From assembly GCA_937915375.1 (NCBI GenBank), contig CALDMO010000030.1, forward strand, positions 1-64,000: 64,000 bases of DNA, read 5' to 3'. The position numbers were made by a program, and so were the translations under genes. Positions 8,038-16,674 of this stretch are shown piece after piece; position 1 is the first letter of the stretch, and the number at the start of each line of letters is the position of its first letter. Below the pieces are notes generated by a model. That model was not told the origin of the DNA and did no database searches. It saw only the letters and a list, made by a program, of their open reading frames with translations. This stretch comes from an uncultured Marvinbryantia sp. Lineage in GTDB: Bacteria > Bacillota > Clostridia > Lachnospirales > Lachnospiraceae.

Positions 8038-9264
8038 TTATTTGGTATTGTTTTCTACTTCCATCATCTTCATGGCACGAACCTTCAGCGGTAAGCCGAA
8101 CAGTGTAATAAAGCCACTTGCATCATTGTGGTCGTACAGATCTCCGGTAGTGAAAGAAGCCAGAGACTCGTTGTAGAGGCTGTATGGAGAAGTAGTACCG
8201 GCTTTGATGATATTGCCTTTGTACAGTTTGAATTTTACTTCACCTGTTACATATTTTTGTGTGCTCTCTACAAATGCCTGAATTGCCTCGCGCAGCGGTG
8301 TGAACCACTTTCCTTCATAGACAACCTGTGCGAACTGACTGCCGAGTTTTTTCTTGGTCTCCATCGTGTCACGGTCAAGGATCAGTTCTTCCAGCTGCTG
8401 ATGTGCTTCCATGAGGATCGTTCCGCCCGGTGTCTCGTAAACGCCGCGGGATTTCATGCCGACTACGCGGTTTTCCACGATATCTACGATACCGATGCCA
8501 TGTTTGCCGCCGAGTGCGTTCAGCTCTGTGATAATTTCAGATACTTTCATTTCCTTACCGTTGATCGTTTTCGGAATACCTGCCTCAAATGTCATCGTTA
8601 CGTATTCGCCTTCATCCGGTGCATTTTCCGGGGTGACGCCGAGTACCAGCATATGATCGTAATTTGGTTCATTTGCCGGATCTTCGAGTTCCAGACCTTC
8701 ATGGCTGATATGCCAGAGGTTACGATCGCGGCTGTAGCTGTGGCTCATGTCGAATGGAAGGTCAATGCCGTGCTTTTTACAGAATTCGATCTCGTCTTCA
8801 CGGGACTGCATGGTCCATACGTCGGTCATACGCCATGGAGCGATGATTTTTAAGTCCGGAGCCAGAGCTTTGATCGCCAGCTCAAAACGGATCTGATCGT
8901 TTCCTTTTCCGGTTGCGCCGTGACAGATGGTGGTAGCGCCTTCTTTTCGTGCGATTTCTACCAGACGCTTTGCAATGACCGGACGAGCCATTGAGGTGCC
9001 GAGCAGATATTTGTGTTCATAGACAGCGCCTGCCTGTACGCATGGTACAATCACATCATCACAGAATTCGTCTGTGATATCTTCGATGTATAATTTTGCG
9101 GCGCCGGAAAGCTTCGCGCGTTCGTCCAGTCCGTCCAGTTCGTTGCCCTGTCCGCAGTTGACGCAGCAGCAGATTACTTCATAATTAAAGGTCTCTTTCA
9201 GCCACGGAATCAATGCGGTAGTATCGAGACCGCCGGAATATGCCAGAATTACTTTTTCTTTCAT
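8038..9264 (-). CDS. argG: Argininosuccinate synthase
   Basis: Joins citrulline and aspartate using ATP, the next-to-last step of arginine synthesis. The 408 residues begin [21 protein letters not shown], with the PP-loop ATP site, followed by the family blocks [26 protein letters not shown] and [18 protein letters not shown]. The start at 9264 is fixed by GAGGAGGAC 8 nt upstream; the open frame extends further but without a site. It is divergent from the argCJBD operon, and ArgR-like boxes lie between. argH is not in the window. Confidence 0.97.
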   Translation of the reverse strand: MKEKVILAYSGGLDTTALIPWLKETFNYEVICCCVNCGQGNELDGLDERAKLSGAAKLYIEDITDEFCDDVIVPCVQAGAVYEHKYLLGTSMARPVIAKRLVEIARKEGATTICHGATGKGNDQIRFELAIKALAPDLKIIAPWRMTDVWTMQSREDEIEFCKKHGIDLPFDMSHSYSRDRNLWHISHEGLELEDPANEPNYDHMLVLGVTPENAPDEGEYVTMTFEAGIPKTINGKEMKVSEIITELNALGGKHGIGIVDIVENRVVGMKSRGVYETPGGTILMEAHQQLEELILDRDTMETKKKLGSQFAQVVYEGKWFTPLREAIQAFVESTQKYVTGEVKFKLYKGNIIKAGTTSPYSLYNESLASFTTGDLYDHNDASGFITLFGLPLKVRAMKMMEVENNTK

Positions 9265-9320
9265 GATAATGTCCTCCTCAGAAACTAGAAATCTTTTCAT
9301 TGCATTTACTATACAACATT

Positions 9321-9337
9321 CTGCATTATTATGCAAG
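9321..9337. promoter_or_regulatory. ARG box-like palindrome upstream of argG
   Basis: CTGCATTATTATGCAAG contains TGCAT and ATGCA arms, close to the ArgR/AhrC operator pattern (TGNAT/ATNCA half-sites). It sits in the argG leader or promoter, about 60 nt before the start codon. Confidence 0.5.
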
Positions 9338-9385
9338 CAGAAAATAAAAAAATATTCACGAAAATGAATATTAGAGAGAAATTAA

Positions 9386-9397
9386 TGTATAAATACA
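9386..9397. promoter_or_regulatory. ARG box-like palindrome upstream of argC
   Basis: TGTAT-AA-ATACA, perfect 5-bp arms, directly upstream of the argC -35 element. Together with TTGCATAAAATGAA (9406-9419), which covers the -35, it looks like a tandem ArgR operator. Assignment to ArgR is by similarity to the known consensus and by the neighbouring arg genes. Confidence 0.45.
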
Positions 9398-9405
9398 AAA
9401 AATAG

Positions 9406-9434
9406 TTGCATAAAATGAAAAATAAGATTATAAT
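9406..9434 (+). promoter_or_regulatory. argC operon promoter
   Basis: TTGCAT (9406-9411), 17-bp spacer, TATAAT (9429-9434). This is a strong sigma-A promoter about 80 nt before argC, overlapped by ARG box-like sequence. Confidence 0.65.
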
Positions 9435-9512
9435 TATGCATCATAGAAATAAGGACGCCTCCTGTCTGATTTGAAGACAGAGGAGAAAATGAATGATAAA
9501 AGGAGAAAAGTA

Positions 9513-10553
9513 ATGATAAAAGCAGGGATTATCGGAGCAACCGGATATGCGGGGGGCGAGTTGGTACGTCTTTTAATGGGACATAAAGAAACAGAGATTA
9601 AATGGTACGGTTCCAGAAGCTATATAGATAAGAAGTATGCGGATGTTTATCAGAACATGTTTGAGATTGTAGAGGATGTCTGCCGAGATGATAATCTTGC
9701 GGAACTGGCAGAGCAGGTGGATGTGATTTTTACGGCAACGCCGCAGGGATTTTGTGCTTCGATGCTGAATGAAACGATTCTTTCTAAAACAAAAGTGATT
9801 GATTTAAGTGCGGACTACCGGATAAAAGATGTGGCGACTTATGAAAAATGGTACGGAATGAAACATGCGTCGCCGCAGCTGATTGGCGAGGCGGTTTACG
9901 GACTTTGTGAGATTAACCGTGAGAAAATCAAGGGTGCACGTTTGCTGGCAAATCCGGGTTGTTATCCGACTTGCAGTACGTTATCCATATACCCGGCGGC
10001 AAAGGAAGGATTAATCGATATTTCTTCTATTATAATAGATGCAAAATCGGGAACTTCCGGAGCGGGAAGGGGAGCGAAAGTAGATAATCTCTATTGTGAA
10101 GTTAACGAAAATATCAAGGCGTACGGCGTGGCAAATCACAGACACACACCGGAGATAGAGGAGCAGCTGGGCTATGCGTCTGGCGAATCGGTGACGTTAA
10201 ATTTTACACCGCATCTGGTGCCGATGAATCGTGGGATACTGATCACGGCTTATGCGAACCTAAAAAAAGATGTGACGTATGAGGAAGTGAAAACAATATA
10301 CGATGCTTATTATCAGAAGGAAAAATTTGTGCGTGTATTGGAAAAAGATGTCTGTCCGCAGACGAAGTGGGTAGAGGGCAGCAATTATGTGGATGTGAAC
10401 TTTGTCATCGATCCGCGGACGAAGCGAATCATTATGATGGGTGCGATGGATAATCTGGTAAAGGGCGCCGCCGGGCAGGCAGTACAAAATATGAATCTGA
10501 TGTTCGGACTGCCGGAGAGTATGGGATTGGAACTGGTGCCGATGTTCCCGTGA
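9513..10553 (+). CDS. argC: N-acetyl-gamma-glutamyl-phosphate reductase
   Basis: NADPH-dependent reduction of N-acetylglutamyl phosphate to the semialdehyde, third step of ornithine synthesis. MIKAGIIGATGYAGGELVRLL is the nucleotide-binding start; the catalytic Cys is in NPGCYPTCST, and the C-terminal half carries HRHTPEIE and the PHLVPMNRGI block. The 346-residue length fits. ATG at 9513 follows AAGGAG by 7 nt; the frame is open back to a TTG at 9471, which is not used. First gene of an operon continuing to argD. Confidence 0.96.
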   Translation: MIKAGIIGATGYAGGELVRLLMGHKETEIKWYGSRSYIDKKYADVYQNMFEIVEDVCRDDNLAELAEQVDVIFTATPQGFCASMLNETILSKTKVIDLSADYRIKDVATYEKWYGMKHASPQLIGEAVYGLCEINREKIKGARLLANPGCYPTCSTLSIYPAAKEGLIDISSIIIDAKSGTSGAGRGAKVDNLYCEVNENIKAYGVANHRHTPEIEEQLGYASGESVTLNFTPHLVPMNRGILITAYANLKKDVTYEEVKTIYDAYYQKEKFVRVLEKDVCPQTKWVEGSNYVDVNFVIDPRTKRIIMMGAMDNLVKGAAGQAVQNMNLMFGLPESMGLELVPMFP

Positions 10554-10597
10554 TACCTGTTTGCAGAGGATTAGAAAATGAAGGAAGGACGTATGAT

Positions 10598-11050
10598 ATG
10601 GGTGCAACGATCAGAAGCATGGTAATAGAGGATTATGATAAGGTGTATGCGCTCTGGATGCAGATCAGCGGTTTCGGTATCCGCAGCGTGGATGATTCCA
10701 GAGAAGGAATTGCCCGTTTCCTGAAACGAAATCCGGGCTGCAGTGTGGTAGCGGAAAAGGACGGCGAGATTGTCGGCAGTATTTTATGCGGCCATGATGG
10801 CAGAAGAGGATGCTTTTATCATGTCTGTGTGGGAAAGGAATACCGCAAGCAGGGAATCGGCAAGGCGATGGTTGTGTTTGCGATGAAAGCGCTGAAAAAA
10901 GAGCAGATCAATAAGGTGAGCTTGATCGCGTTTACGGTGAATGACATTGGCAATGCTTTCTGGAAGGAAATTGGCTGGACAAAGCGTGAGGATTTGAATT
11001 ATTATGATTTTACACTGAATGAGAAGAATATTACAGAGTTTAATAGGTAG
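10598..11050 (+). CDS. GNAT family N-acetyltransferase in the arg operon
   Basis: Single GNAT domain of 150 residues with acetyl-CoA pyrophosphate loop in YRKQGIGKAM and the N-terminal MVIEDYDKVYALW start usual for RimI-like enzymes. It lies between argC and argJ, starting 45 nt after argC, with GGAAGGAC before the ATG. Because argJ here appears bifunctional, an N-acetylglutamate synthase role would be redundant but possible; it could also act on a protein or small amine. The substrate cannot be read from the sequence. Confidence 0.82.
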   Translation: MGATIRSMVIEDYDKVYALWMQISGFGIRSVDDSREGIARFLKRNPGCSVVAEKDGEIVGSILCGHDGRRGCFYHVCVGKEYRKQGIGKAMVVFAMKALKKEQINKVSLIAFTVNDIGNAFWKEIGWTKREDLNYYDFTLNEKNITEFNR

Positions 11051-11099
11051 GTGTATAATTGTGAAAAAAGAAATAAATTAGAAGTTATGGGGTGCTTAG

Positions 11100-11343
11100 A
11101 TGAATCGATCAGAAATCCAAAATGAAATTACCGCGGGCTATCCAACGGAATATATTTCTACAATGATGGTACTTACGGGTATAGGATTTTTTTGCTCATG
11201 TATTTGATGAAATTGAAGGTGTCAAGATTAGGCATTCGAAAGCGATTGTTATTTTAGGCAAGAAAAAAAAGATATATATAGATCCTGCTGTGACAGAATA
11301 TAAGCATATTTTTTCTACTCTTTCTGATAAAGGGTTTATTTAG
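11100..11343 (+). pseudogene. Frameshifted small ORF between the GNAT gene and argJ
   Basis: An ATG at 11100 with GGGGT upstream opens MNRSEIQNEITAGYPTEYIS and reaches a run of seven T (11187-11193). The frame then stops at 11205. Removing one T joins it to AHVFDEIEGVKIRHSKAIVI and further to a TAG at 11341-11343, giving about 80 residues ending only 23 nt before argJ. I do not recognise the product. It is either a decayed gene, a homopolymer sequencing error, or a slippage site; the first two are likelier. Confidence 0.55.
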
Positions 11344-11366
11344 AAAATATTAGGGAGGAAACGGAT

Positions 11367-12590
11367 ATGAATATCAAAGAAATCAGTGGCGGCATCACAG
11401 CCGCGCAGGGATTTGAGGCAGCTGCAGCGGAGATTAAATATAAAAATCGCACAGATATGGCGTTGATCTACAGTCAGGTGCCGTGCTATGCGGCGGGAAC
11501 GTTTACGACGAATGTTGTAAAAGCCGCTCCGGTGAAATGGGATATGGAGGTCGTGAAACATTCTCAGTACGCGCAGGCAGTTGTGGTGAACAGCGGGATC
11601 GCGAATGCCTGTACAGGGAAAGAAGGCTACGGTTACTGTAAGGAAACGGCAAAGGCAGCAGCAAAGGCGCTTGGCATACCGGAGGATTCTGTGCTGATCG
11701 GTTCTACCGGTGTGATCGGAATGCAGCTTCCGATCGACCGCATCCGCAAAGGGGTAGAAATGCTCGCGAAGGAAAAAAATGCTTCTCTGGAAAATGGTAC
11801 CGCGGCGGCGAAAGCAATTATGACGACAGATACACATAAAAAGGAGATTGCGGTACAATTTACCATCGGAGGGAAAACGGTAACGATGGGCGGAATGTGC
11901 AAGGGTTCTGGTATGATTCATCCGAATATGTGTACGATGCTTGCCTATGTGACAACGGATGCGGCAATTTCTAAAGAAATGCTGCAGAAAGCTTTAAGTG
12001 CGGATGTGAAGGATACGTTTAATATGATTTCTGTAGACGGCGATACTTCTACAAACGATACGCTGCTGCTATTGGCAAACGGCCTGGCGGGCAATCCGGA
12101 AATTACGGAGGAAAATGAAGACTATCAGCAGTTTTTGGAAGCTTTGAATTATGTTAATACTTATCTGGCACGCCAAATGGCCGGTGACGGCGAGGGTGCA
12201 ACCGCATTATTTACTGTAAAGGTAGTCGGTGCAGAGACAAAAGCGCAGGCGGTTACATTGAGTAAAGCGGTAATCACTTCAAGTTTGACGAAAGCGGCTA
12301 TTTTCGGTCATGACGCAAATTGGGGCAGAATCTTGTGCGCAATGGGTTATTCCGGCGCACAGTTTGATCCAGAGAAAGTGGATATTACGTTTGAGAGCGC
12401 GGCAGGCAGTCTGAAAATTGTAGAGGACGGTGTGGCACTGGATTACAGCGAGGAGGAGGCAACCAAGATTCTTTCCGAGGAGGAAGTGATTGTGATCGCC
12501 GATGTAAAGATGGGAGAAGCGTCTGCCACGGCATGGGGATGCGATCTGACATTTGATTATGTAAAGATTAACGCGGATTATCGTTCCTGA
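11367..12590 (+). CDS. argJ: Bifunctional ornithine acetyltransferase / N-acetylglutamate synthase
   Basis: Transfers the acetyl group from N-acetylornithine to glutamate, closing the acetyl cycle; bifunctional members also use acetyl-CoA. The precursor is cut by itself before a Thr, here in IHPNMCTMLAYVTTDA, to give alpha and beta chains. The N-terminal ISGGITAAQGFEAA and the C-terminal end are complete (407 residues). AGGGAGGAA precedes the ATG. With ArgJ present, a separate argE is not needed. Confidence 0.96.
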   Translation: MNIKEISGGITAAQGFEAAAAEIKYKNRTDMALIYSQVPCYAAGTFTTNVVKAAPVKWDMEVVKHSQYAQAVVVNSGIANACTGKEGYGYCKETAKAAAKALGIPEDSVLIGSTGVIGMQLPIDRIRKGVEMLAKEKNASLENGTAAAKAIMTTDTHKKEIAVQFTIGGKTVTMGGMCKGSGMIHPNMCTMLAYVTTDAAISKEMLQKALSADVKDTFNMISVDGDTSTNDTLLLLANGLAGNPEITEENEDYQQFLEALNYVNTYLARQMAGDGEGATALFTVKVVGAETKAQAVTLSKAVITSSLTKAAIFGHDANWGRILCAMGYSGAQFDPEKVDITFESAAGSLKIVEDGVALDYSEEEATKILSEEEVIVIADVKMGEASATAWGCDLTFDYVKINADYRS

Positions 12591-12649
12591 TTGTCTGGAA
12601 AATCAGATAATATTCAGCAAAATAGAAAGAACAAGTGAGGTGCGAAAAG

Positions 12650-13522
12650 ATGGATACAATGGAAAACTGGCTGCAGAAAGCGCAGGTATTAAATGAAGCT
12701 TTGCCGTACATTCAGCGGTTCCACGGTAAGATTGTAGTTGTCAAATACGGCGGAAGTGCAATGGTGGATCATGAATTAAAGAAAAATGTCATTCGCGATG
12801 TGGCTTTGCTGAAATTGATCGGATTGAAACCAATCATTGTACATGGCGGCGGAAAAGAGATCACCAAGTGGGTGAATAAAGCAGGACTGGAAACAAGGTT
12901 TGTCAATGGCCTGCGTGTGACCGATAAAGACACGATGGAGATCGCGGAGATGGTATTAAATAAGATCAATAAAGGGCTGGTATCGATGATGGAAAAGCTT
13001 GGCGTTCATGCGGTCGGTATCAGCGGAAAGGACGGTACCTTACTGCGGGTTAATAAAAAGCTTTCTAAAGGGCAGGATATTGGTTTTGTCGGTGAAATCA
13101 AGGCAGTTAACACGGATCTTCTGACGAAGCTTCTTGATAATGATTTCGTACCGATCATTTGTCCGGTCGGATCGGATGACAATTACCATTCCTATAATAT
13201 CAACGCGGATGATGCCGCCTGCGCGATCGCGTCGGCGATGGGCGCGTCAAAACTTGCATTCTTAAGTGATATTGAGGGTGTGTATCGTGATCCGCTGGAT
13301 AAATCGTCTCTGATTTCAGAAATGACGATTCCGGAAGCAGAGGAATTTTTAAAGAGCGGTATGGCAGGCGGCGGGATGCTGCCGAAACTTCAGAATTGTA
13401 TTGATGCCATGAAAGCGGGTGTATCCAGAGTACATATTTTAGACGGACGTCTGGAACACTGTCTGCTGTTGGAGTTCTTTACCGACCGCGGCGTCGGCAC
13501 AGCAATCATTGATGATAAATAA
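12650..13522 (+). CDS. argB: Acetylglutamate kinase
   Basis: Phosphorylates N-acetylglutamate, the usual arginine-sensitive step. Amino acid kinase fold: [10 protein letters not shown] near the start, [24 protein letters not shown], and AGGGMLPK near the end. The N-terminal extension ([19 protein letters not shown]) is the helix that in arginine-inhibited hexameric enzymes links dimers, so feedback inhibition is likely. 290 residues; the start at 12650 is taken over the upstream GTG at 12635. Confidence 0.96.
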   Translation: MDTMENWLQKAQVLNEALPYIQRFHGKIVVVKYGGSAMVDHELKKNVIRDVALLKLIGLKPIIVHGGGKEITKWVNKAGLETRFVNGLRVTDKDTMEIAEMVLNKINKGLVSMMEKLGVHAVGISGKDGTLLRVNKKLSKGQDIGFVGEIKAVNTDLLTKLLDNDFVPIICPVGSDDNYHSYNINADDAACAIASAMGASKLAFLSDIEGVYRDPLDKSSLISEMTIPEAEEFLKSGMAGGGMLPKLQNCIDAMKAGVSRVHILDGRLEHCLLLEFFTDRGVGTAIIDDK

Positions 13523-13552
13523 AGAGCAGATTTCAGGAAAGAAGGAAAAAGA

Positions 13553-14749
13553 ATGAATCAGTATATGGAGCAGACAGAAACAAATGTACTTCATACCTAT
13601 AACCGGTTTCCAATCGTGATAGAATCCGGCGACGGCGTTTATGTAAAGGATACCGACGGTAAAACATATCTTGATTTCGCGGCAGGAATTGCTGTTTATG
13701 CGCTTGGATACCATTATCCGGGTTACGATGAGGCGCTAAAGGAGCAGATTGATAAGATTATGCATACCTCAAATCTGTACTATAATGTTCCGCTTGGCGA
13801 GGCGGCGCAAAGACTGATAAAAGCAAGCGGTATGAGTAAGGTATTTTTTACAAACAGCGGAACCGAGGCGATAGAAGGAGCTATTAAGGCTGCCAGAAAA
13901 TATGCTTACTTAAAAGACGGGCAGACCGGTCATGAAATCATTGCCATGAACCACTCTTTTCACGGCAGAAGCATTGGCGCGCTTTCAGTTACCGGAAATG
14001 CGCATTATCAGGAGGCGTTTAAACCGCTGATGGGAGGCGTGAAATTTGCTGAGTTTAATAATCTGGAAAGCGTAAAGACGCAGATCAGTGAAAAAACCTG
14101 TGCGATTCTTTTGGAAACGGTGCAGGGTGAGGGCGGTATCTATCCGGCTGAAGAAACGTTCTTAAAAGGAGTCAAAGAGCTCTGTGAAGAAAACGATATT
14201 TTATTGATCTTAGATGAAATCCAGTGCGGTATGGGAAGAACGGGAGAAATGTTCGCTTGGCAGGCATATGGAGTAAAGCCGGACATTATGACTTGTGCCA
14301 AGGCGCTCGGCTGCGGTGTTCCGGTAGGCGCGTTTGTCTTAAATGAAAAGACGGCGAAAGCGTCTCTTGCTCCGGGAGATCATGGTACTACTTACGGCGG
14401 AAATCCGTTTGCCTGCGCGGCAGTAGCAAAGGTGCTTGAATTGTATGAGACGGATCATATTGTTGAACATGTACGTGAGATTACGCCGTATCTGGAAGAA
14501 AAATTGGAGAATTTAAAGGAAGACATTTCCTGTATTACTGCGCGCAGAGGAAAAGGTCTGATGCAGGGGCTGGTGATCGGAAATGGCGTTAAAGTTGGTG
14601 ATGTCGTGAATGCGGCGCTTGCCGAAGGATTGCTGGTGATTTCGGCCGGCAGCGATGTGCTGCGTCTGGTGCCGCCGCTGGTAATCACAAAAGCGCATAT
14701 TGATGAGATGATCCAAAAACTTTCGGCAGCGTTAAAAAACTGTGGGTAA
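13553..14749 (+). CDS. argD: Acetylornithine aminotransferase
   Basis: PLP-dependent class III aminotransferase making N-acetylornithine. Of its 398 residues, the diagnostic parts are TNSGTEAIEGAIKAARKY, HGRSIGALSVTG, LLILDEIQCGMGRTG and the PLP lysine in MTCAKALGCGVPVG. Good site AAGAAGGAAAAAG before the ATG. Last biosynthetic gene of this arg operon here; argF and carbamoyl phosphate synthase are not in the window. Confidence 0.95.
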   Translation: MNQYMEQTETNVLHTYNRFPIVIESGDGVYVKDTDGKTYLDFAAGIAVYALGYHYPGYDEALKEQIDKIMHTSNLYYNVPLGEAAQRLIKASGMSKVFFTNSGTEAIEGAIKAARKYAYLKDGQTGHEIIAMNHSFHGRSIGALSVTGNAHYQEAFKPLMGGVKFAEFNNLESVKTQISEKTCAILLETVQGEGGIYPAEETFLKGVKELCEENDILLILDEIQCGMGRTGEMFAWQAYGVKPDIMTCAKALGCGVPVGAFVLNEKTAKASLAPGDHGTTYGGNPFACAAVAKVLELYETDHIVEHVREITPYLEEKLENLKEDISCITARRGKGLMQGLVIGNGVKVGDVVNAALAEGLLVISAGSDVLRLVPPLVITKAHIDEMIQKLSAALKNCG

Positions 14750-14764
14750 AATAAAATGAATAAA

Positions 14765-14804
14765 AAAACTCCTTTTGTCTATACTAAAAGCAAAAAGGAG
14801 TTTT
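14765..14804 (+). terminator. Terminator after argD that overlaps the ydcZ ribosome binding site
   Basis: AAAACTCCTTTTG (14765-14777) pairs with CAAAAAGGAGTTTT (14791-14804), ending in TTTT. The 3-prime arm contains the AAAGGAG that serves the next start codon at 14807. The same hairpin could end arg transcription and hide the ydcZ Shine-Dalgarno in read-through RNA. Confidence 0.6.
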
Positions 14805-14806
14805 CT

Positions 14807-15235
14807 ATGTGGGGATTTTTAATTGCGCTGTTATCCGGCGCGCTTATGAGTGTACAGGGAGTTTTTAACACAGATGTTACAAAAAATACAAGTCTTTGGG
14901 TATCCACTGCTTTTGTACAGTTTTCTGCGCTGGCGGTATGTATGATCGCATGGCTATTTTTTGATCGTACGCCGTTTACTGCGCTGATGCAGGTGCCGCA
15001 TAAGTATACGTTGCTCGGCGGTGCCATCGGTGCATTTATCACAGTGACAGTGGTAAAAAGCATGGGAAGCCTCGGACCGGCCAAGGCGGCAATGCTGATT
15101 GTGATCGCCCAGCTTTCGGTGGCCTGGATGATTGAATTATTCGGTCTGTTCGGAATGGAGAAAGCAGAATTTTCGATGCGAAAATTGATCGGTCTTTTGA
15201 TTGCTGTCGCCGGAGTTATTACATTTGAATTATAA
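14807..15235 (+). CDS. DMT family transporter, YdcZ (DUF606) type
   Basis: Membrane protein of 142 residues with about five hydrophobic segments: WGFLIALLSGALMSVQGVFN at the start, then AFVQFSALAVCMIAWLFF, a glycine-rich GGAIGAFITVTVV, AAMLIVIAQLSVAWMIE and a final LIGLLIAVAGVI. This is the half-size DUF606/YdcZ pattern. Substrate unknown. The ATG at 14807 matches the family N-terminus, and AAAGGAG lies just upstream inside a hairpin. Its position after the arg operon does not prove a link to arginine. Confidence 0.85.
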   Translation: MWGFLIALLSGALMSVQGVFNTDVTKNTSLWVSTAFVQFSALAVCMIAWLFFDRTPFTALMQVPHKYTLLGGAIGAFITVTVVKSMGSLGPAKAAMLIVIAQLSVAWMIELFGLFGMEKAEFSMRKLIGLLIAVAGVITFEL

Positions 15236-15239
15236 TAGC

Positions 15240-15272
15240 ATTACAAAATTGAAAAAACAGTTGTAATTTTTT
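15240..15272 (+). terminator. Weak AU-rich terminator after ydcZ
   Basis: ATTACAA and TTGTAAT (7-bp arms) bracket a 13-14-nt loop and are followed by seven T. The stem is all A/T except one G-C pair, so it would be weak. Its second arm overlaps the -35 of the comEA promoter. Confidence 0.4.
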
Positions 15273-15289
15273 TGAAATTTCGTTACAAT
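15261..15289 (+). promoter_or_regulatory. comEA operon promoter
   Basis: TTGTAA (15261-15266), 17-bp spacer, TACAAT (15284-15289), about 50 nt before the comEA start. It would drive comEA and the four genes behind it. Confidence 0.5.
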
Positions 15290-15340
15290 GTATCTGATTG
15301 CATAAAGGGGAACTCTGTCTTTTTGGAAAGGCCAGGGATT

Positions 15341-15964
15341 ATGCAGAAAAGAAAAAACAAAAAGAGAGCGGCAGCAATAGGGCTTTGCGCGCTGCTTTTG
15401 TCGGGCTGTCAAAAGCAAAATGCGTCTGTTGTCTGGGAAGAGGCGGTTGCCTTGCAGACGCAAACGCAGAGTATGCAGGAAACAGAAACCAAGCAAAAGG
15501 AAACGCAGACGGAGAGCGAATGTGGAACAATTGTTGTCGATATCAGCGGAGCGGTCGTGCGTCCGGGCGTTTATGAACTTCCGAAGGGCAGCCGTATTTA
15601 TGATGCCATAATGGCGGCAGGAGGTCTTTTGGCAGAAGCAGATCTGGATTCTTTGAATCAGGCCCAGCGCTTGCAGGATGCGGCAAAAATTACGGTTCTG
15701 ACAGAGGCAGAAGCAGAAACAGCGCCCGATACGACGGTATCCGACAGTGATATAGATGCGCAGGCATCAGCAAAGATTAATATCAATACGGCGGATGTTA
15801 CACAGCTTTGTACGCTTTCGGGGATCGGAGAGTCGCGGGCGAAGGATATTATCGCGTACCGTGAGCAGAACGGACCGTTTCAGGCAATTGAGGAGATTAT
15901 GAAAGTGAATGGCATCAAGGAGGCCACTTTCAATAAAATAAAAGAGGAAATAGCAGTCGGGTAA
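15341..15964 (+). CDS. comEA: ComEA family DNA-binding lipoprotein (SLBB + helix-hairpin-helix)
   Basis: Extracellular DNA receptor of the competence machine. It opens with a basic stretch and a lipobox LLLSGC, so it is probably a lipoprotein and not held by the usual membrane helix. A Gln/Thr-rich linker is followed by an SLBB domain (VVDISGAVVRPGVYELPKGS) and a C-terminal double helix-hairpin-helix (ININTADVTQLCTLSGIGES to FNKIKEEI) that grips DNA. 207 residues from the ATG at 15341; the longer frame lacks the signal peptide at its start. comEC lies four genes downstream. Confidence 0.88.
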   Translation: MQKRKNKKRAAAIGLCALLLSGCQKQNASVVWEEAVALQTQTQSMQETETKQKETQTESECGTIVVDISGAVVRPGVYELPKGSRIYDAIMAAGGLLAEADLDSLNQAQRLQDAAKITVLTEAEAETAPDTTVSDSDIDAQASAKININTADVTQLCTLSGIGESRAKDIIAYREQNGPFQAIEEIMKVNGIKEATFNKIKEEIAVG

Positions 15965-15975
15965 AGGAGAGGCAA

Positions 15976-16665
15976 ATGGCAAAAAAAGTATTAGTCGTAG
16001 ATGATGAGAAGTTGATCGTAAAAGGAATCCGTTTTAGTTTGGAGCAGGACGGAATGGAAGTGGATTGTGCTTATGATGGAGAAGAAGCGCTGCAGATGGC
16101 GAAAGAAAAAGCATATGATATGATCCTTTTGGATCTGATGCTGCCGAAGATTGACGGTCTTTCTGTCTGCCAGCAGATTCGTGAGTTTTCCAGCGTGCCG
16201 GTAGTAATGCTGACAGCCAAGGGCGATGATATGGATAAGATCATGGGACTGGAATACGGCGCGGATGATTATATTACAAAACCGTTTAATATTCTGGAGG
16301 TAAAGGCGCGCATCAAAGCAATCATGCGACGTACTGGAAAGCCGGCTGCTGCGGAGACAAAGAAAAAAGTTGTAGAAGTAGGGGATCTGGTACTTGACTG
16401 TGAAAGCAGAAGAGTGAGCATTGCCGGAAAAGAAATCAATCTGACTGCTAAAGAATTTGATGTGTTGGAGCTGCTGGTGTTCAGCCCGAATGAGGTATAC
16501 AGCCGAGAAAACTTGTTGGATATTGTTTGGGGATATGAATATCCGGGCGATGTCAGAACCGTAGATGTACATATCAGAAGACTGCGTGAAAAAATCGAAG
16601 AAAATCCGAGTGAACCGAAGTATGTACATACGAAATGGGGCGTTGGATATTACTTCCAGCACTAA
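15976..16665 (+). CDS. OmpR-family response regulator
   Basis: Receiver domain with acidic pair DDE at the start, phosphoacceptor Asp53 in ILLDLMLPK, TAKGDD and the K of YITKPF; then a winged-helix DNA-binding domain (ESRRVSIAGKEINLTAKEFD to HTKWGVGYYF). 229 residues. It starts 11 nt after comEA, and the partner kinase starts 9 nt after its stop, so all three are co-transcribed. The closest general type is PhoB/WalR-like. Confidence 0.95.
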   Translation: MAKKVLVVDDEKLIVKGIRFSLEQDGMEVDCAYDGEEALQMAKEKAYDMILLDLMLPKIDGLSVCQQIREFSSVPVVMLTAKGDDMDKIMGLEYGADDYITKPFNILEVKARIKAIMRRTGKPAAAETKKKVVEVGDLVLDCESRRVSIAGKEINLTAKEFDVLELLVFSPNEVYSRENLLDIVWGYEYPGDVRTVDVHIRRLREKIEENPSEPKYVHTKWGVGYYFQH

Positions 16666-16674
16666 GGGCGTTTT

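Noticed and set aside
8128..8853. Plus-strand open frame of 241 codons within argG
   Set aside because: It lies fully antisense to a clear argG, has no family signature and no ribosome site; it follows from the codon bias of argG.
11031..11059. Internal promoter before the frameshifted small ORF in the arg operon
   Set aside because: TATAAT at 11054-11059 is good but the -35 (TTACAG) matches poorly, so it is not listed as a feature.
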